Shown one piece after another: positions 44,301 through 55,413 of a stretch of 64,000 bases of DNA (positions are counted from its first letter, which is position 1; each line of letters starts with the position of its first letter). The notes beneath the pieces are model-generated. The model was not told where the DNA came from. It did not search any database and saw only the letters and a list, made by a program, of their open reading frames with translations. The stretch covers positions 248,001 to 312,000 of the forward strand of contig NZ_MYFO02000004.1 in assembly GCF_004514475.2 (NCBI RefSeq), given 5' to 3'. This DNA comes from Paenibacillus athensensis (GTDB lineage Bacteria; Bacillota; Bacilli; Paenibacillales; NBRC-103111). Position numbers and translations under genes: made by a program.

Positions 44301-44725
44301 GACGCAATCGCAAACGGAAGTTTGCGGAAGGTCGCAGGGATGGTTTTTTTTATGTGGAACGTGCGGAGGGCCGGACCGCCGTTGGGAGCCAGCGACACGA
44401 TCCAATACGTCGGAATCGACGTCCATAACGTGTCGCCATCGGCCCGCGACGGGGCCGCAGGCTCGTCGGGGTGCGAGTGAAACAGACCGATCACGTTGTG
44501 ACGGTCTGGATCAAGCAGATACGGCAGCGCGGCAGCCGGATCGAGCAGGAAACGCCGCCGGGGATCGGCGGCGGCGTTGGGGATGGGCACGAGGGCGGTG
44601 GCGGCATATTGCTGCCGCGCCGCGTCGAACGTGCCCTGAATAAAGCCGCAAGCCTCTGCGGGCTTGCGGCTGGCGCAGTACGCCAGCAAATCGGCGTACA
44701 GCTGGCGGGGGATGGCGATGAGCAT
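44294..44725 (-). CDS. JAMM/M67-family metallopeptidase
   Basis: A 143-residue protein with the full JAMM zinc motif: E in EACGFIQG, then HSHPDEPAAPSRADGD (H-S-H-P-x6-S-x2-D). Bacterial members of this Mov34/MPN group include Mec+-type enzymes that process thiocarboxylated ubiquitin-like carriers in sulfur transfer; others are unassigned. No CysO- or MoaD-like gene is adjacent, so the substrate is unknown. It is convergent with the exonuclease gene, sharing 7 bases. Confidence 0.9.
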   Translation of the reverse strand: MLIAIPRQLYADLLAYCASRKPAEACGFIQGTFDAARQQYAATALVPIPNAAADPRRRFLLDPAAALPYLLDPDRHNVIGLFHSHPDEPAAPSRADGDTLWTSIPTYWIVSLAPNGGPALRTFHIKKTIPATFRKLPFAIASQ

Positions 44726-44796
44726 GGGCGAGTCGGCTCCGTGTTTTTTTCTATGCTGTTAGTATAACGTTCGACCGTCCGGTTGAAAAGCAGCAA

Positions 44797-46119
44797 TCAG
44801 CCAATGGTTCCTTGCGGCTTGATCAGGAAAAACACCAGTACGAGCGTGAGAAGCGACAGCGACGAGACGGAGATGAATACGATGGCGTGCGATTTGTTCA
44901 TCAGCCATTCAAAAATCGGAGGCCCGAAGGCGACGCCGATGAAGCGCAGGCTATTATAAATGGAAGTAATCATGCCGCGCTGCTCTTGCTTGACCGCTCC
45001 CGTAATCATGGAATTGAGGCAGGGCAGCAGCAAGCCGGTCCCGATGGCGCTAAGGGTCAGCAGCCCGATCAGCAGGTACAAATTCGTGTTAAGGAAGATG
45101 GTCAGCGTCAGCGTGATGGTCATGACGGCAAGTCCGATGTTGGATAACCAGCGCATGACCGTGCCGTTTTTCTTGATCAGCGCGCCGGTCGTGTACGAGG
45201 TGATGACCAGACCGAGCAGCGGGATCGCAAGGACGAGCCCTTTTTTTACCCCGTCAATCTTGTAAGGATCTTCTTCCAAAATGTTGGATAAATAAAAGAG
45301 CACGCCGAACAAAATGAACAAGGCCAGCGAGCCGGCGAAAAAAGAGGTGATCAGCCAACGGCCTTTTTCCTTGAGAATCGCCCCGATTTGCTTGATATAA
45401 GGTCCCAGCTTGTGAGCTTTGTTGTTACTTTGCGCTTTCTTGGGCTCTTTGATGATGAAGATGACCGCAAGCAGCGACAGCAAGCAAAAGACGGGGAAAG
45501 CAAAAAACGGCGCAAACCAGATCAGCAGCGCCAGCAGCGAGCCGATGATTGGGCTCAGCACCTTGCCGACGCCGTTGGAGGCCTCGATCAAGCCCAGCGC
45601 TTTGCTCTGCGTGCCACCCTTGTACAAGTCGCCGACGAGCGCCATTGCAATCGAAGCCGTGCCTGCTGCGCCAATCCCCTGAATGGCCCGGGCGATAATC
45701 AGCAGCGTGTAGGACTTCCATACCGCAGCAAAGCCGGCAAGCACCCCTGCCGCACCGTAGACGATGAGGGAAGGAATGATGACGCCCTTGCGTGTAAAGC
45801 GGTCGGATAAGTATCCCGACACGGGAATGATCAGGCCCGCAGTCAAGGAAAATAAAGTGATGACCAAACTGCTTTGAAATCGGGAAATGCCCATCTTGTC
45901 CTGCAAGTCGGGTAAAATCGGCACGAGCATGGAATTGCCGAGCACCAGCACGAGCGGAATGGACGCCAGCGCCATATACACCCATACGCTGCCCTTGGCT
46001 TCCCCGGCTTCTTGGCTCTTGCCCGCCTGTCCGTTCCGGGGGGATGTGGCGGAGCGCCGCCCGGCCGGCACTTCGCTTTCGAAAACGATCTGCAGCTTTC
46101 TTGATTTCGTTTTTTCCAT
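44797..46119 (-). CDS. MFS transporter, drug:H+ antiporter type
   Basis: A 440-residue permease with 12 helices preceded by a 45-residue polar N-terminus. Motif A is SGYLSDRFTRKGVII, and motif C is approximated by GVGKVLSPIIGSLLA in helix 5, the mark of proton-coupled drug exporters. ARAIQGIGAAGTASIAMALV is the TM4 motif. The substrate is unknown, and no regulator is adjacent. Confidence 0.9.
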   Translation of the reverse strand: MEKTKSRKLQIVFESEVPAGRRSATSPRNGQAGKSQEAGEAKGSVWVYMALASIPLVLVLGNSMLVPILPDLQDKMGISRFQSSLVITLFSLTAGLIIPVSGYLSDRFTRKGVIIPSLIVYGAAGVLAGFAAVWKSYTLLIIARAIQGIGAAGTASIAMALVGDLYKGGTQSKALGLIEASNGVGKVLSPIIGSLLALLIWFAPFFAFPVFCLLSLLAVIFIIKEPKKAQSNNKAHKLGPYIKQIGAILKEKGRWLITSFFAGSLALFILFGVLFYLSNILEEDPYKIDGVKKGLVLAIPLLGLVITSYTTGALIKKNGTVMRWLSNIGLAVMTITLTLTIFLNTNLYLLIGLLTLSAIGTGLLLPCLNSMITGAVKQEQRGMITSIYNSLRFIGVAFGPPIFEWLMNKSHAIVFISVSSLSLLTLVLVFFLIKPQGTIG

Positions 46120-46259
46120 GATGCAGCCCCTTTAATAACGAGATTCTACTCCCTTCAGTTACTGTCTCCGTTCGATTGAAACGTCATACTTTCTTCACGA
46201 GTTCAGATGTTGGAATCGGTCGTTTTTGGCGATAATAGAAACATGGAGGTGGGCTTGGA

Positions 46260-46814
46260 ATGGAATCGAAAACGACAAGGAAACGGAATGCGCTTGTACT
46301 TGCGCTCGTGCTGATATTGGCCGGCTACGCGGTGTACCAGAGCTTGCATAAAAAGCATCAGGAAGAAGCGGCGCTGGCGGCTGAACGGGGGCTCGGCGCG
46401 AATACGGCTGCGCCTGGCTTTACGCTGAAGGGGCTGGACGGACAGACGTATACGGCGGGCGGGGAACGCGACAAGCCGATGATGATCAATTTCTGGGCGT
46501 CGTGGTGCGGGCCTTGTGTCGAAGAAGCGCCGGATTTGGTCAAGGTCTATGAGAAGTACAAGGATCAGTTTGATTTGTATGCGGTCAACGTGACGCCCGG
46601 CGACAAAATGGACAACATCCGCAAGTTTGTCCAAGACAACGGCTACTCGTTCCCGGTGCTGCTCGACGAGCAAGGCACGGTTGCCGAGCAATATCGGTTT
46701 ATTGTGATTCCGACGAGCTTTCTCGTCGACAAGCACGGCGTGATCCGCGAGGTCATCAATGTATTACCGGCAGATCAGTTGGAAGCGAAAATCAAAAAGC
46801 TGATCGCGAGCTGA
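46260..46814 (+). CDS. ResA/TlpA-like membrane-anchored thioredoxin
   Basis: A 184-residue protein with one N-terminal anchor (NALVLALVLILAGYAVYQSL) and a thioredoxin-like domain with the active site FWASWCGPCVEEAPDLVKV. FIVIPTSFLVDKHGVIREV contains the cis-proline. ResA-type proteins reduce disulfides outside the membrane, classically for cytochrome c assembly; others protect spore or exported proteins. No ccd or res genes are adjacent, so the specific role is open. The terminator after it is bidirectional. Confidence 0.92.
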   Translation: MESKTTRKRNALVLALVLILAGYAVYQSLHKKHQEEAALAAERGLGANTAAPGFTLKGLDGQTYTAGGERDKPMMINFWASWCGPCVEEAPDLVKVYEKYKDQFDLYAVNVTPGDKMDNIRKFVQDNGYSFPVLLDEQGTVAEQYRFIVIPTSFLVDKHGVIREVINVLPADQLEAKIKKLIAS

Positions 46815-46831
46815 TGCCGCCATGCATGCAA

Positions 46832-46880
46832 ATAAGCCCCAAGCTCTCGTCTGTGTGACAGACAAGGCTTGGGGCTTTAT
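46832..46880. terminator. Bidirectional terminator
   Basis: AAGCCCCAAGC pairs with GCTTGGGGCTT; the inner bases GTCTGTGTGACAGAC form a further small stem. Confidence 0.85.
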
Positions 46881-46891
46881 TGTTGTTATAC

Positions 46892-46917
46892 CGGACTGCT
46901 GCCGCGGCAGCAGTCCG
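46892..46917. repeat. Perfect 26-bp palindrome near the cimA 3' end
   Basis: CGGACTGCTGCCG meets its exact complement CGGCAGCAGTCCG with no spacer. It lies 17 bases after the cimA stop, and no T-run follows on the minus strand, so it may be an RNA stabiliser rather than a terminator. Confidence 0.7.
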
Positions 46918-46933
46918 TTTCGCCGATGCGCCG

Positions 46934-48553
<1,620 letters not shown>

Positions 48554-48635
48554 GGTTGTCCCCCTTCAAAACTGGCTGCCGCATGTCAGAACGTGAGGCA
48601 GATAAGTGCACGAAAGCGCTAATGTATAATGAATG

Positions 48636-48644
48636 ATTATAACA
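48636..48644 (-). promoter_or_regulatory. Extended -10 promoter of cimA
   Basis: Minus strand TGTTATAAT, an extended -10 with a perfect hexamer; GTCCAA lies 17 bases upstream. The leader is about 75 bases; I see no T-box. Confidence 0.55.
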
Positions 48645-48800
48645 TAAACCGCAGGACGTTGGACACTTTTTCTCAAAATTCCGTTTGCTAAGCGCTGCGA
48701 TTTCTTGTATGCTGAAATTGGCCTGTCCGGAGCATGTTGTCAGGCTTTCTTAGATTATGCCGAACGGCTTTTTATTATTTTTGGAGGTGCTTTGCACGTT

Positions 48801-49160
48801 ATGTCTACCAATCCGTCAAGAACACTGCTGCCTGTCCCGAATCCGCATCCGGATCGTGAATATGAAGTGGAAATCGAATCGCCGGAATTTACCGCGCTTT
48901 GTCCGGTAACAGGCCAGCCTGATTTTGCCACGATTACATTCAAATACGTACCGGGTCCGTATATTTGCGAGCTGAAATCGCTCAAGCTGTACCTGTGGAG
49001 CTTCCGTGACGAAGGTCATTTCCACGAGGATGTCACCAATATGATTTTGAAGGATTTCGTCGAGTTCATTCAGCCGAAGAAGCTTCATGTTACCGGCAGA
49101 TTCAACGTCCGGGGCGGCATTTACACGACTGTTCGCGCCGAATATGAAGCCGGACAATAA
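48801..49160 (+). CDS. queF: PreQ0 reductase QueF (7-cyano-7-deazaguanine reductase)
   Basis: A 119-residue tunnelling-fold enzyme that reduces preQ0 to preQ1 with NADPH in queuosine synthesis. The active cysteine is in [17 protein letters not shown]; the QueF motif [12 protein letters not shown] is intact; GHFHEDVTN holds the catalytic His/Asp. It is shorter than the 165-residue B. subtilis enzyme at both ends. ATG at 48801 is 13 bases after GGAGG; a TTG at 48792 would be only four bases away. I find no preQ1 aptamer upstream. It overlaps dinB by 17 bases. Confidence 0.93.
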   Translation: MSTNPSRTLLPVPNPHPDREYEVEIESPEFTALCPVTGQPDFATITFKYVPGPYICELKSLKLYLWSFRDEGHFHEDVTNMILKDFVEFIQPKKLHVTGRFNVRGGIYTTVRAEYEAGQ

Positions 49161-50448
49161 GTTTTACCCCAAGCAAGGCAGAGTTATTTTGCATATTGAT
49201 ATGAACGCTTTTTACTGCTCTGTTCACGAGGCGGTCGAGCCTTCCTTATATAAAGGAAAGCCGATTGCCGTCGCGGGCAGCGTTGAGCTGCGCAGAGGCA
49301 TCATTGTAACGTCTTCCTATGCGGCGCGGGCCAAAGGCGTTCGAACCGGCATGCTGGTGAAGGAAGCCATGCGGCTGTGTCCGGAGCTGGTGCTGATCAA
49401 GCCGGACTTTGATTTGTACCGCAGGTTTTCGCGGCGGTTTATGGAGATTGCGTACAGCTATTCGCCGCTTGTTGAATCGATGTCGATTGACGAATGCTTT
49501 GTTGACATTACCGGCTCCAAGCAGTTCGGTACGCCGCTGGATATTGCCGGCCGGCTGCAAGAGCGGATCATGGAGGAGCTGAAGCTGCCCTGTTCGATTG
49601 GCGTTGCTCCGAACAAGCTGCTTGCCAAGATGGGCTCCGATTTCAAAAAGCCGAACGGCATTTCCGTCATGCGCTTGCGCGACGTGCCCAAGCTGTTCTG
49701 GGACAAGCCCTGCCATTATTTGTACGGCATCGGCAAAAAGACAGCGGATAAGCTGGTGAAATTGAATATTCATACTCTCGGCCAATTGGCCCACGCGGAT
49801 GAGCAGCTGCTCGCCCGCCATTTTGGCGTTCTCGGGCCCCATCTCAAGCTCGCAGCCAGCGGCATCGATCACAGCCCGGTCAACCCCGAGCATGAAACGA
49901 GCAAGTCGATTGGTCATACGACGACGCTGCCGCACAATTTTACCGATAAAAAAGACGTGTATCGCGTTTTCCTGAACATTGCCGATCAGGTGGCGCGCCG
50001 ACTGCGCAAGCAGCAGCTGCTTGCCTGGACGGTGCAGATCACGATCCGCAACCCGGACATGCGCACGATTACGCGTTCGCTGACGCTCAAGTCGCCGACC
50101 GAGAATATGGAAGATATTTATCGGACGGCTTGCGGCTTGTACGAGGATCACTGGCAGGAGGGCAATCCCGTCCGTTTGCTGGGCATTACGCTGCAAAGCC
50201 TGTCGCCCAAGGAGGAGACGGCCGTCCAGCTCGATTTGTTCGACTACGAGAAGCAGCCCAAGAAAGAGGAGCTGAACCGGACGCTGGATCGTTTGCGCGA
50301 TAAGTTCGGCGAGAATGCCGTGCTGACAGCCGGGATGCTGGGCAACGATCCTTCGGCGATGATCCGCAACCACAAGGAACGGGGCACATCGCTGCAAATG
50401 GATCATTTGAAGCAACGGCCGCTGCACAGCGGGGAGGAGGAGGCGTAG
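49144..50448 (+). CDS. dinB: DNA polymerase IV (Y-family)
   Basis: A 434-residue translesion polymerase. Catalytic acids are in [17 protein letters not shown] and [12 protein letters not shown]; the steric-gate tyrosine follows in the first motif. The helix-hairpin-helix thumb ([20 protein letters not shown]) and little-finger domain are present. A clamp-binding motif QLDLF appears near residue 377, with about 55 further residues beyond it. The ATG lies inside queF with little ribosome site of its own, so translation is probably coupled. I see no LexA box upstream of queF by eye. Confidence 0.95.
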   Translation: MKPDNKFYPKQGRVILHIDMNAFYCSVHEAVEPSLYKGKPIAVAGSVELRRGIIVTSSYAARAKGVRTGMLVKEAMRLCPELVLIKPDFDLYRRFSRRFMEIAYSYSPLVESMSIDECFVDITGSKQFGTPLDIAGRLQERIMEELKLPCSIGVAPNKLLAKMGSDFKKPNGISVMRLRDVPKLFWDKPCHYLYGIGKKTADKLVKLNIHTLGQLAHADEQLLARHFGVLGPHLKLAASGIDHSPVNPEHETSKSIGHTTTLPHNFTDKKDVYRVFLNIADQVARRLRKQQLLAWTVQITIRNPDMRTITRSLTLKSPTENMEDIYRTACGLYEDHWQEGNPVRLLGITLQSLSPKEETAVQLDLFDYEKQPKKEELNRTLDRLRDKFGENAVLTAGMLGNDPSAMIRNHKERGTSLQMDHLKQRPLHSGEEEA

Positions 50449-50449
50449 C

Positions 50450-50950
50450 ATGCCTGCCGTGATTGGCTTTGCAGGATATTCGGACAGCGGCAAAACGACG
50501 CTGATAACAAGGCTCGTGCCGCTGCTCAAGCAAGCGGGCCTGAAGGTTGCCGTATTGAAGCACGATGCACACGGGCATTATAAAGAAGTCGCCGGCACGG
50601 ATTCCATGCGTTTGGCCGAAGCGGGGGCCGATGAGGTATGGACGCTGTCGCCGGATAGCGTGCACATGTACCGAAGGACGGCCGAGCCGCTGCCGGAAAA
50701 GCTGATCGGCGAGGAGCTGCAGGCGATGGACCTGGTGCTGATCGAGGGCTTCAAGCACGGCAGTCATCGCAAAATCGCCGTATTCCGCTTGGCAGAGCAA
50801 AGCCGCATTGTCGGCGAGCTTGCGCCTGCTCCGGTGGCGATTGCGGCGGGTACGCCGTTTGTTTGCGGAGATACGCCGGTTTTTGCGCTGGACGACGCGG
50901 AGGGGCTGGCCCGGTTTTTGATTGCCCAAGCCGGTGCCTGGCAAGATTAA
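50450..50950 (+). CDS. mobB: Molybdopterin-guanine dinucleotide biosynthesis protein MobB
   Basis: A 166-residue P-loop GTPase. Walker A is GYSDSGKTTLITRLVPLL, followed by VAVLKHDAHGH and DLVLIEGFKHGSHRKIAVFR, the MobB signature. It assists MobA in attaching GMP to molybdopterin. It begins one base after the dinB stop, with GGAGGAGGAGG inside the end of dinB, so queF-dinB-mobB form one operon. The rest of the moa/moe cluster is not here. Confidence 0.94.
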   Translation: MPAVIGFAGYSDSGKTTLITRLVPLLKQAGLKVAVLKHDAHGHYKEVAGTDSMRLAEAGADEVWTLSPDSVHMYRRTAEPLPEKLIGEELQAMDLVLIEGFKHGSHRKIAVFRLAEQSRIVGELAPAPVAIAAGTPFVCGDTPVFALDDAEGLARFLIAQAGAWQD

Positions 50951-50952
50951 GT

Positions 50953-50981
50953 TTGAACTTTGGCCGCTTTTATATTATATT
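50953..50981 (+). promoter_or_regulatory. Promoter of the ferredoxin gene
   Basis: TTGAAC, 17-base spacer, TATATT, just after the mobB stop. Confidence 0.65.
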
Positions 50982-50990
50982 TTACTGTGA

Positions 50991-51248
<258 letters not shown>

Positions 51249-51296
51249 GTTGAAGGCGGCTGGAGATATTTTGTGAAGTACTTCACAGAATGTCGA

Positions 51297-51335
51297 AAGA
51301 ACCCAATTCCAGCTCTGGAATTGGGTTCTTTTTTT
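51297..51335 (+). terminator. Strong terminator after fer
   Basis: AAGAACCCAATTCCAG-CT-CTGGAATTGGGTTCTT, a perfect 16-bp stem, followed by TTTTT. Confidence 0.95.
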
Positions 51336-51423
51336 GATACGTTTTGTAGAATGAGCCAACAATCGATTGCCAATTCTGAGCGCCCATCTTACAATGAAGC
51401 TAGTACATAAAGGGGAGGAACTT

Positions 51424-53292
51424 ATGGGCAAGAAGAACTGGATTCAGACGCTCGGCGCCGGACTTGTCATCATGCTTCTTTCGACATACTTTTACACGGC
51501 CGGATCGAGCGGAACGTTTTATTTTATTGAGAATCCGCTGCAGGACGTGATGCGCAATGCCAAATCCAAGGCAGAGCGGCAGCCCGAAGACCGGATCAAA
51601 ATTATTACGATCGACGACAAGTCGCTGAAGGAGATCGGCAAGTTTCCGTGGGACCGCTCCGTGTATGCCCAAGCGATCGAGAAGCTGGAGCAATCGGGCG
51701 TAGCGGCGATCGGCATCGACGTCGTGATGGCTGAACCTTCCAAAAACCCCGAAGACGACAAGGCGCTTGCGGATGCGCTCGGCAAATACCCCAACGTAAT
51801 CATGCCGGTGCAAATCAATTATCCCGCCCAACAGCAAGCCACCAATGAATTGATTCCGGAACGAGTCGATTACCCCTCCTCCACCTTGACCACCAACAGA
51901 CAGCAGATGGCGCATATCAACGTGTTCGTCGACAAGGACGCCAAGGCACGGCAGCTGTCGGTCGGATTGCCGGACGAGAAGGGTGAATATATCCCTGCGT
52001 TTAGCGTGGCGCTGGCGAATTTCCTGCTCCCTGACGACGAAAAGGTCAAACGCGACGACGCGACGGGAGAATGGCTGCGCGGCAGCGAGGTGATTCCGAC
52101 CCACGGCAAAAATCAGGTGCCGACGGAGTTTTATTCCAAACCGCGTCAGAAGCTGCATGCTTCGACCGGCTATGAAACGATTTCGTTCGCTGACGTATAC
52201 AAAAGCGAGAATCCGCTGCCGCTGAACGGCGCGATTGCGCTGATCGGACCGTACGTGACGGCGATGCAGGACGAATACCAGACCCCGGCCAGCTCGGTCA
52301 AAATGTTCGGGATCGAAATTCACGCCAATATGATTCAGGCGCTGCTGGAGAATCAGTTTTATAAGGAAACGAGCGGTCCAGTCGGCATAGCCATTATTGT
52401 TATTGTTTCCCTGCTGGCGATTTTCTTATTCGAACGCTTCAAGGGACGCGCGGCCATATTCTTTTTTATCGGCATGTTTCTCATGTATAACGTAATATGG
52501 CTCGGCTTGTACACCATCGGCTCGATTCTAGCGCCGTTGATTTATCCGCTGTTCGCGCTGGTTGCTATTTACATCTGGTCAATTGTCAGCCATTATCTGG
52601 CCGAGCGCAAGGAGCGCAGCCGCGTTACGGGCATTTTCGGACGTTTCGTGTCCAAAACGGTCGTTGACGAACTGCTGCAATCCGGCGAAGATGTCAAGCT
52701 TGGCGGCAGCCGAAAGGATATCAGCTTGATTTTCGTCGATATTCGCGGCTTTACGCCGATGTCGGAGCGACTGGAGCCGGAGCAGGTCATTCAGGTGCTG
52801 AACGAATATTTGGATGTGTGTACGAAAGCGATCTTCAAGTTCAACGGAACGCTGGACAAATTTATCGGCGACGGCGTTATGGCGATGTTCGGCGCGCCGA
52901 TTGAATATGACAATCATCCGGAAATGGCGGTGCGCGCCGCGATCGAGATGAAAGGTCAAGCGAATGTTTTGGAGCAAAAGCTCATAGAGAAGTACGGAAT
53001 CGGCGTAAAATTCGGTTTGGGGATTAACAGCGGTCCGGCGGTTGTCGGCAACATCGGCTCCGAGGATCTGCGTCTGGACTATACGGCGATTGGCGATACA
53101 GTCAACCTGTCGGCAAGGCTGGAGTCGAATGCCAAGCCCGGGCAAATTCTGATCAGCGAAAATACATACGCCCGCGTCAAGGATTTGTTTGACATCGAGC
53201 CGGTCGGCGAGATCAAAGTAAAAGGCAAGGAAAAGCCGGTCATGGTGTACGAGGTTATCGGCCATGCCGAACAAGGGAGGAATTTAGCGTGA
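51424..53292 (+). CDS. CHASE2-domain class III adenylate cyclase
   Basis: About 622 residues: N-terminal helix (LGAGLVIMLLSTYFYTAG), an extracellular CHASE2 domain to about residue 330 (IITIDDKSLKEIGKFPWDRS; GAIALIGPYV), three helices (about 337-410) and a cyclase domain from about residue 440. Metal aspartates are in LIFVDIRGFTPMSERL and KFIGDGVMAMFG; LDKFIGDG and LDYTAIGDTVNLSARLE carry the Lys, Asp, Asn and Arg expected for ATP use. It should make cAMP in response to an external signal. GGGGAGG precedes the ATG. Its stop overlaps the next gene in GTGA. Confidence 0.94.
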   Translation: MGKKNWIQTLGAGLVIMLLSTYFYTAGSSGTFYFIENPLQDVMRNAKSKAERQPEDRIKIITIDDKSLKEIGKFPWDRSVYAQAIEKLEQSGVAAIGIDVVMAEPSKNPEDDKALADALGKYPNVIMPVQINYPAQQQATNELIPERVDYPSSTLTTNRQQMAHINVFVDKDAKARQLSVGLPDEKGEYIPAFSVALANFLLPDDEKVKRDDATGEWLRGSEVIPTHGKNQVPTEFYSKPRQKLHASTGYETISFADVYKSENPLPLNGAIALIGPYVTAMQDEYQTPASSVKMFGIEIHANMIQALLENQFYKETSGPVGIAIIVIVSLLAIFLFERFKGRAAIFFFIGMFLMYNVIWLGLYTIGSILAPLIYPLFALVAIYIWSIVSHYLAERKERSRVTGIFGRFVSKTVVDELLQSGEDVKLGGSRKDISLIFVDIRGFTPMSERLEPEQVIQVLNEYLDVCTKAIFKFNGTLDKFIGDGVMAMFGAPIEYDNHPEMAVRAAIEMKGQANVLEQKLIEKYGIGVKFGLGINSGPAVVGNIGSEDLRLDYTAIGDTVNLSARLESNAKPGQILISENTYARVKDLFDIEPVGEIKVKGKEKPVMVYEVIGHAEQGRNLA

Positions 53293-55364
53293 ACCTGTTG
53301 TTACCGAATCATCGCTTCAACAAGACATCATTTATCGCATTAATCATGAGCTTTGTTATTGTATTCGGGCTCGTATCGTCTGTGCTGGCAAAGCCCGCGC
53401 AAGCGAAAACGGTCCGTCTGGCGCTTGTCTCGTCGATGAGCGGCACTGTAACGGTCAAGAAGGGCGGCGGCTCCAAGACGTATGACGCTTATACGAATAT
53501 GAGCTTGAATCAGGGCGATACGATTTATACCGGCTCGGGCTCTTCCGTCGTTCTGGCTGTAGGCGACGATGACGCCGAAATGACGATTGGCGCCAATTCG
53601 GAATTCAATATTTCCGATCTGGCCGGCAAAGACAGCGGCAAGAAGTCGAAGCTGAAAATGTGGGCCGGTTCGATGTGGGTCAAGGTCAAATCGCTGGCTG
53701 GCTCCGACGATGAGTTTGAAGTCGAAACGCCGACTGCGGTCATGGGCGTGCGCGGAACGCACTTCTTCGTTGGCGTAGATCCGAAAACAGGCAAGACGAC
53801 GATGGCGGTTGCTGCCGGCAAAGTATCGGCTTCGACGGTGACCAACTCGCAAAACGACCAGCAGGAAGCGAAAGAAACGTTCCTGTATCCGACGCAGCAA
53901 ATTTCCCTCGACTCGCGCGATGAGGTGGAAGACCTGTCCGTGAAAGTCGAGCCGATCGACATTGAAGAGATCGTCAAGCAGGCGTCTCCGGAAGTGATCG
54001 AAGCGATCGTGAAGGACAAACAATCGATCGACAAGGAAAATCAGGAATTCGTCGACAAGAAAAAAGAGCAGTTGAACAACAACACGCCGGGAACGACGAA
54101 TGAGAACACGACGTTTGCGGTCGGTTCGCAGGATGATTTGAACAAGGTGAGCGGCAACCTCGACAATCTGGTCGGCAATTTCGCCAAGCAGGCGGTTAGC
54201 GATAAGAAGGTTTCCAAAGAAAAAATGGATCAAATCGTCTCCGATGCCAACTCGAAAATCGGCAGCGACGGCAAGAAGCTGGATTTGAATAACGTGAAGG
54301 ATCTCGACAAAACGGCGGGCCTCGATCCGGAGAAGGAAAAACAACGTCAGGTAGAGCTTGCGAAAGCGGAAGCCGAAAAGAAGAAAAAGCAGGATGAAGC
54401 AGCGAAAAAGCTGGCCGATTTGCAGCAAAAGCTGAACAGCGTGCTGAAAACGGTCCAGGAAGCAAATAAAAAAGCCGAGGAAGCGAAAAAGCAAGCGGAA
54501 GCCGAAGCGAAAGCCAAAGCAGAAGCCGAGCTGTTGAAAAAGCTGTCTGACGCGGAAAAGGCGAAATACAACTCTGATAAATCGAAAACACCAACACCGA
54601 CGCCAACACCAACACCGTCGTCTTCCGGCGGAGGTTCCTCACAGCAAACGACGGTGTTGCTGAGCGATTACGTCTCTTCCATTACCACGGCATCGACTTA
54701 TGTTCACGGTCACACTGAAGCTGGCGCGCTTGTAACGGTTAGCGCTTTTTCCGGAAGCTTCAAGAAAACGGCTACGGCGGGAACGGACGGCATCTTCAGC
54801 GTTGACCTGGGGACGAACCTGAGTTTGGGTACAGTCGTGACGATCACGGCGCAAGCGCCGAACAAAAAAGTCAGCGCTGCGGTCACGCGTACGGTAACGG
54901 CGGCAGTCGGCGGTATCAAAATGACGAAGGAAACAACGGGTAACGGCACGATCAACGCGGTGCTGACGCTGAAGGATTTCATTGGCGACAGCCAGATTTA
55001 CGCAGTTGAAGTCCATCTGGTTTATTGGGGCGACGTCAATGCGGTAACGTCCAGCGGCAATACGGTTACGCCGATCAACGGCACTGTGTTCAGCTACACC
55101 GGCTCTCCGTCTGTAGACAGCGCGAAAATTTATAGCGGCAACGGTCAAACCGAGCTGGTGTACGCGATTACGAGCTATGGAAGCGCCAATAACGTGTCTG
55201 TGTCCGGCGAGAAGGTGCTTGTCAAGCTGCCATTTACGCTGAACGGCATGAGCGGTGGCATTCATATGCCGGAGGACGGCGTGATTATCGTGAAAAAAGA
55301 CGGTACGCGCGTGCCGGTTGATATCTACGACAACTACATTACGCTTGCAACTGCGCCGAACTAA
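53289..55364 (+). CDS. Secreted FecR-domain protein with Lys/Ala/Glu coil, Pro-Thr linker and Ig-like domain
   Basis: A 691-residue exported protein. A signal sequence (FIALIMSFVIVFGLVSSVLA) precedes a FecR domain (about residues 50-170) ending VETPTAVMGVRGTHFFVGVD. A charged coiled region (about 345-430, Glu/Lys/Ala-rich) leads to a TPTPTPTPTP linker, an Ig-like repeat with VHGHTEAGALVTVSAFSGSF, and a C-terminal beta domain (VEVHLVYWGDVNAV) with the look of a cohesin-type fold. It begins within the end of the cyclase gene (4-base overlap, GTG start). It may be the partner or substrate of the CHASE2 sensor. Confidence 0.88.
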   Translation: MNLLLPNHRFNKTSFIALIMSFVIVFGLVSSVLAKPAQAKTVRLALVSSMSGTVTVKKGGGSKTYDAYTNMSLNQGDTIYTGSGSSVVLAVGDDDAEMTIGANSEFNISDLAGKDSGKKSKLKMWAGSMWVKVKSLAGSDDEFEVETPTAVMGVRGTHFFVGVDPKTGKTTMAVAAGKVSASTVTNSQNDQQEAKETFLYPTQQISLDSRDEVEDLSVKVEPIDIEEIVKQASPEVIEAIVKDKQSIDKENQEFVDKKKEQLNNNTPGTTNENTTFAVGSQDDLNKVSGNLDNLVGNFAKQAVSDKKVSKEKMDQIVSDANSKIGSDGKKLDLNNVKDLDKTAGLDPEKEKQRQVELAKAEAEKKKKQDEAAKKLADLQQKLNSVLKTVQEANKKAEEAKKQAEAEAKAKAEAELLKKLSDAEKAKYNSDKSKTPTPTPTPTPSSSGGGSSQQTTVLLSDYVSSITTASTYVHGHTEAGALVTVSAFSGSFKKTATAGTDGIFSVDLGTNLSLGTVVTITAQAPNKKVSAAVTRTVTAAVGGIKMTKETTGNGTINAVLTLKDFIGDSQIYAVEVHLVYWGDVNAVTSSGNTVTPINGTVFSYTGSPSVDSAKIYSGNGQTELVYAITSYGSANNVSVSGEKVLVKLPFTLNGMSGGIHMPEDGVIIVKKDGTRVPVDIYDNYITLATAPN

Positions 55365-55413
55365 CGGCTGCTTTGAGCAGCGCTTTGAATTTACCAGTAT
55401 AAAGGAGAAATCT

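Noticed and set aside
48640-48800. preQ1 riboswitch upstream of queF
   Set aside because: A small stem (GCCTG/CAGGC) exists but neither the class I A-rich tail pattern nor class II layout is recognisable.
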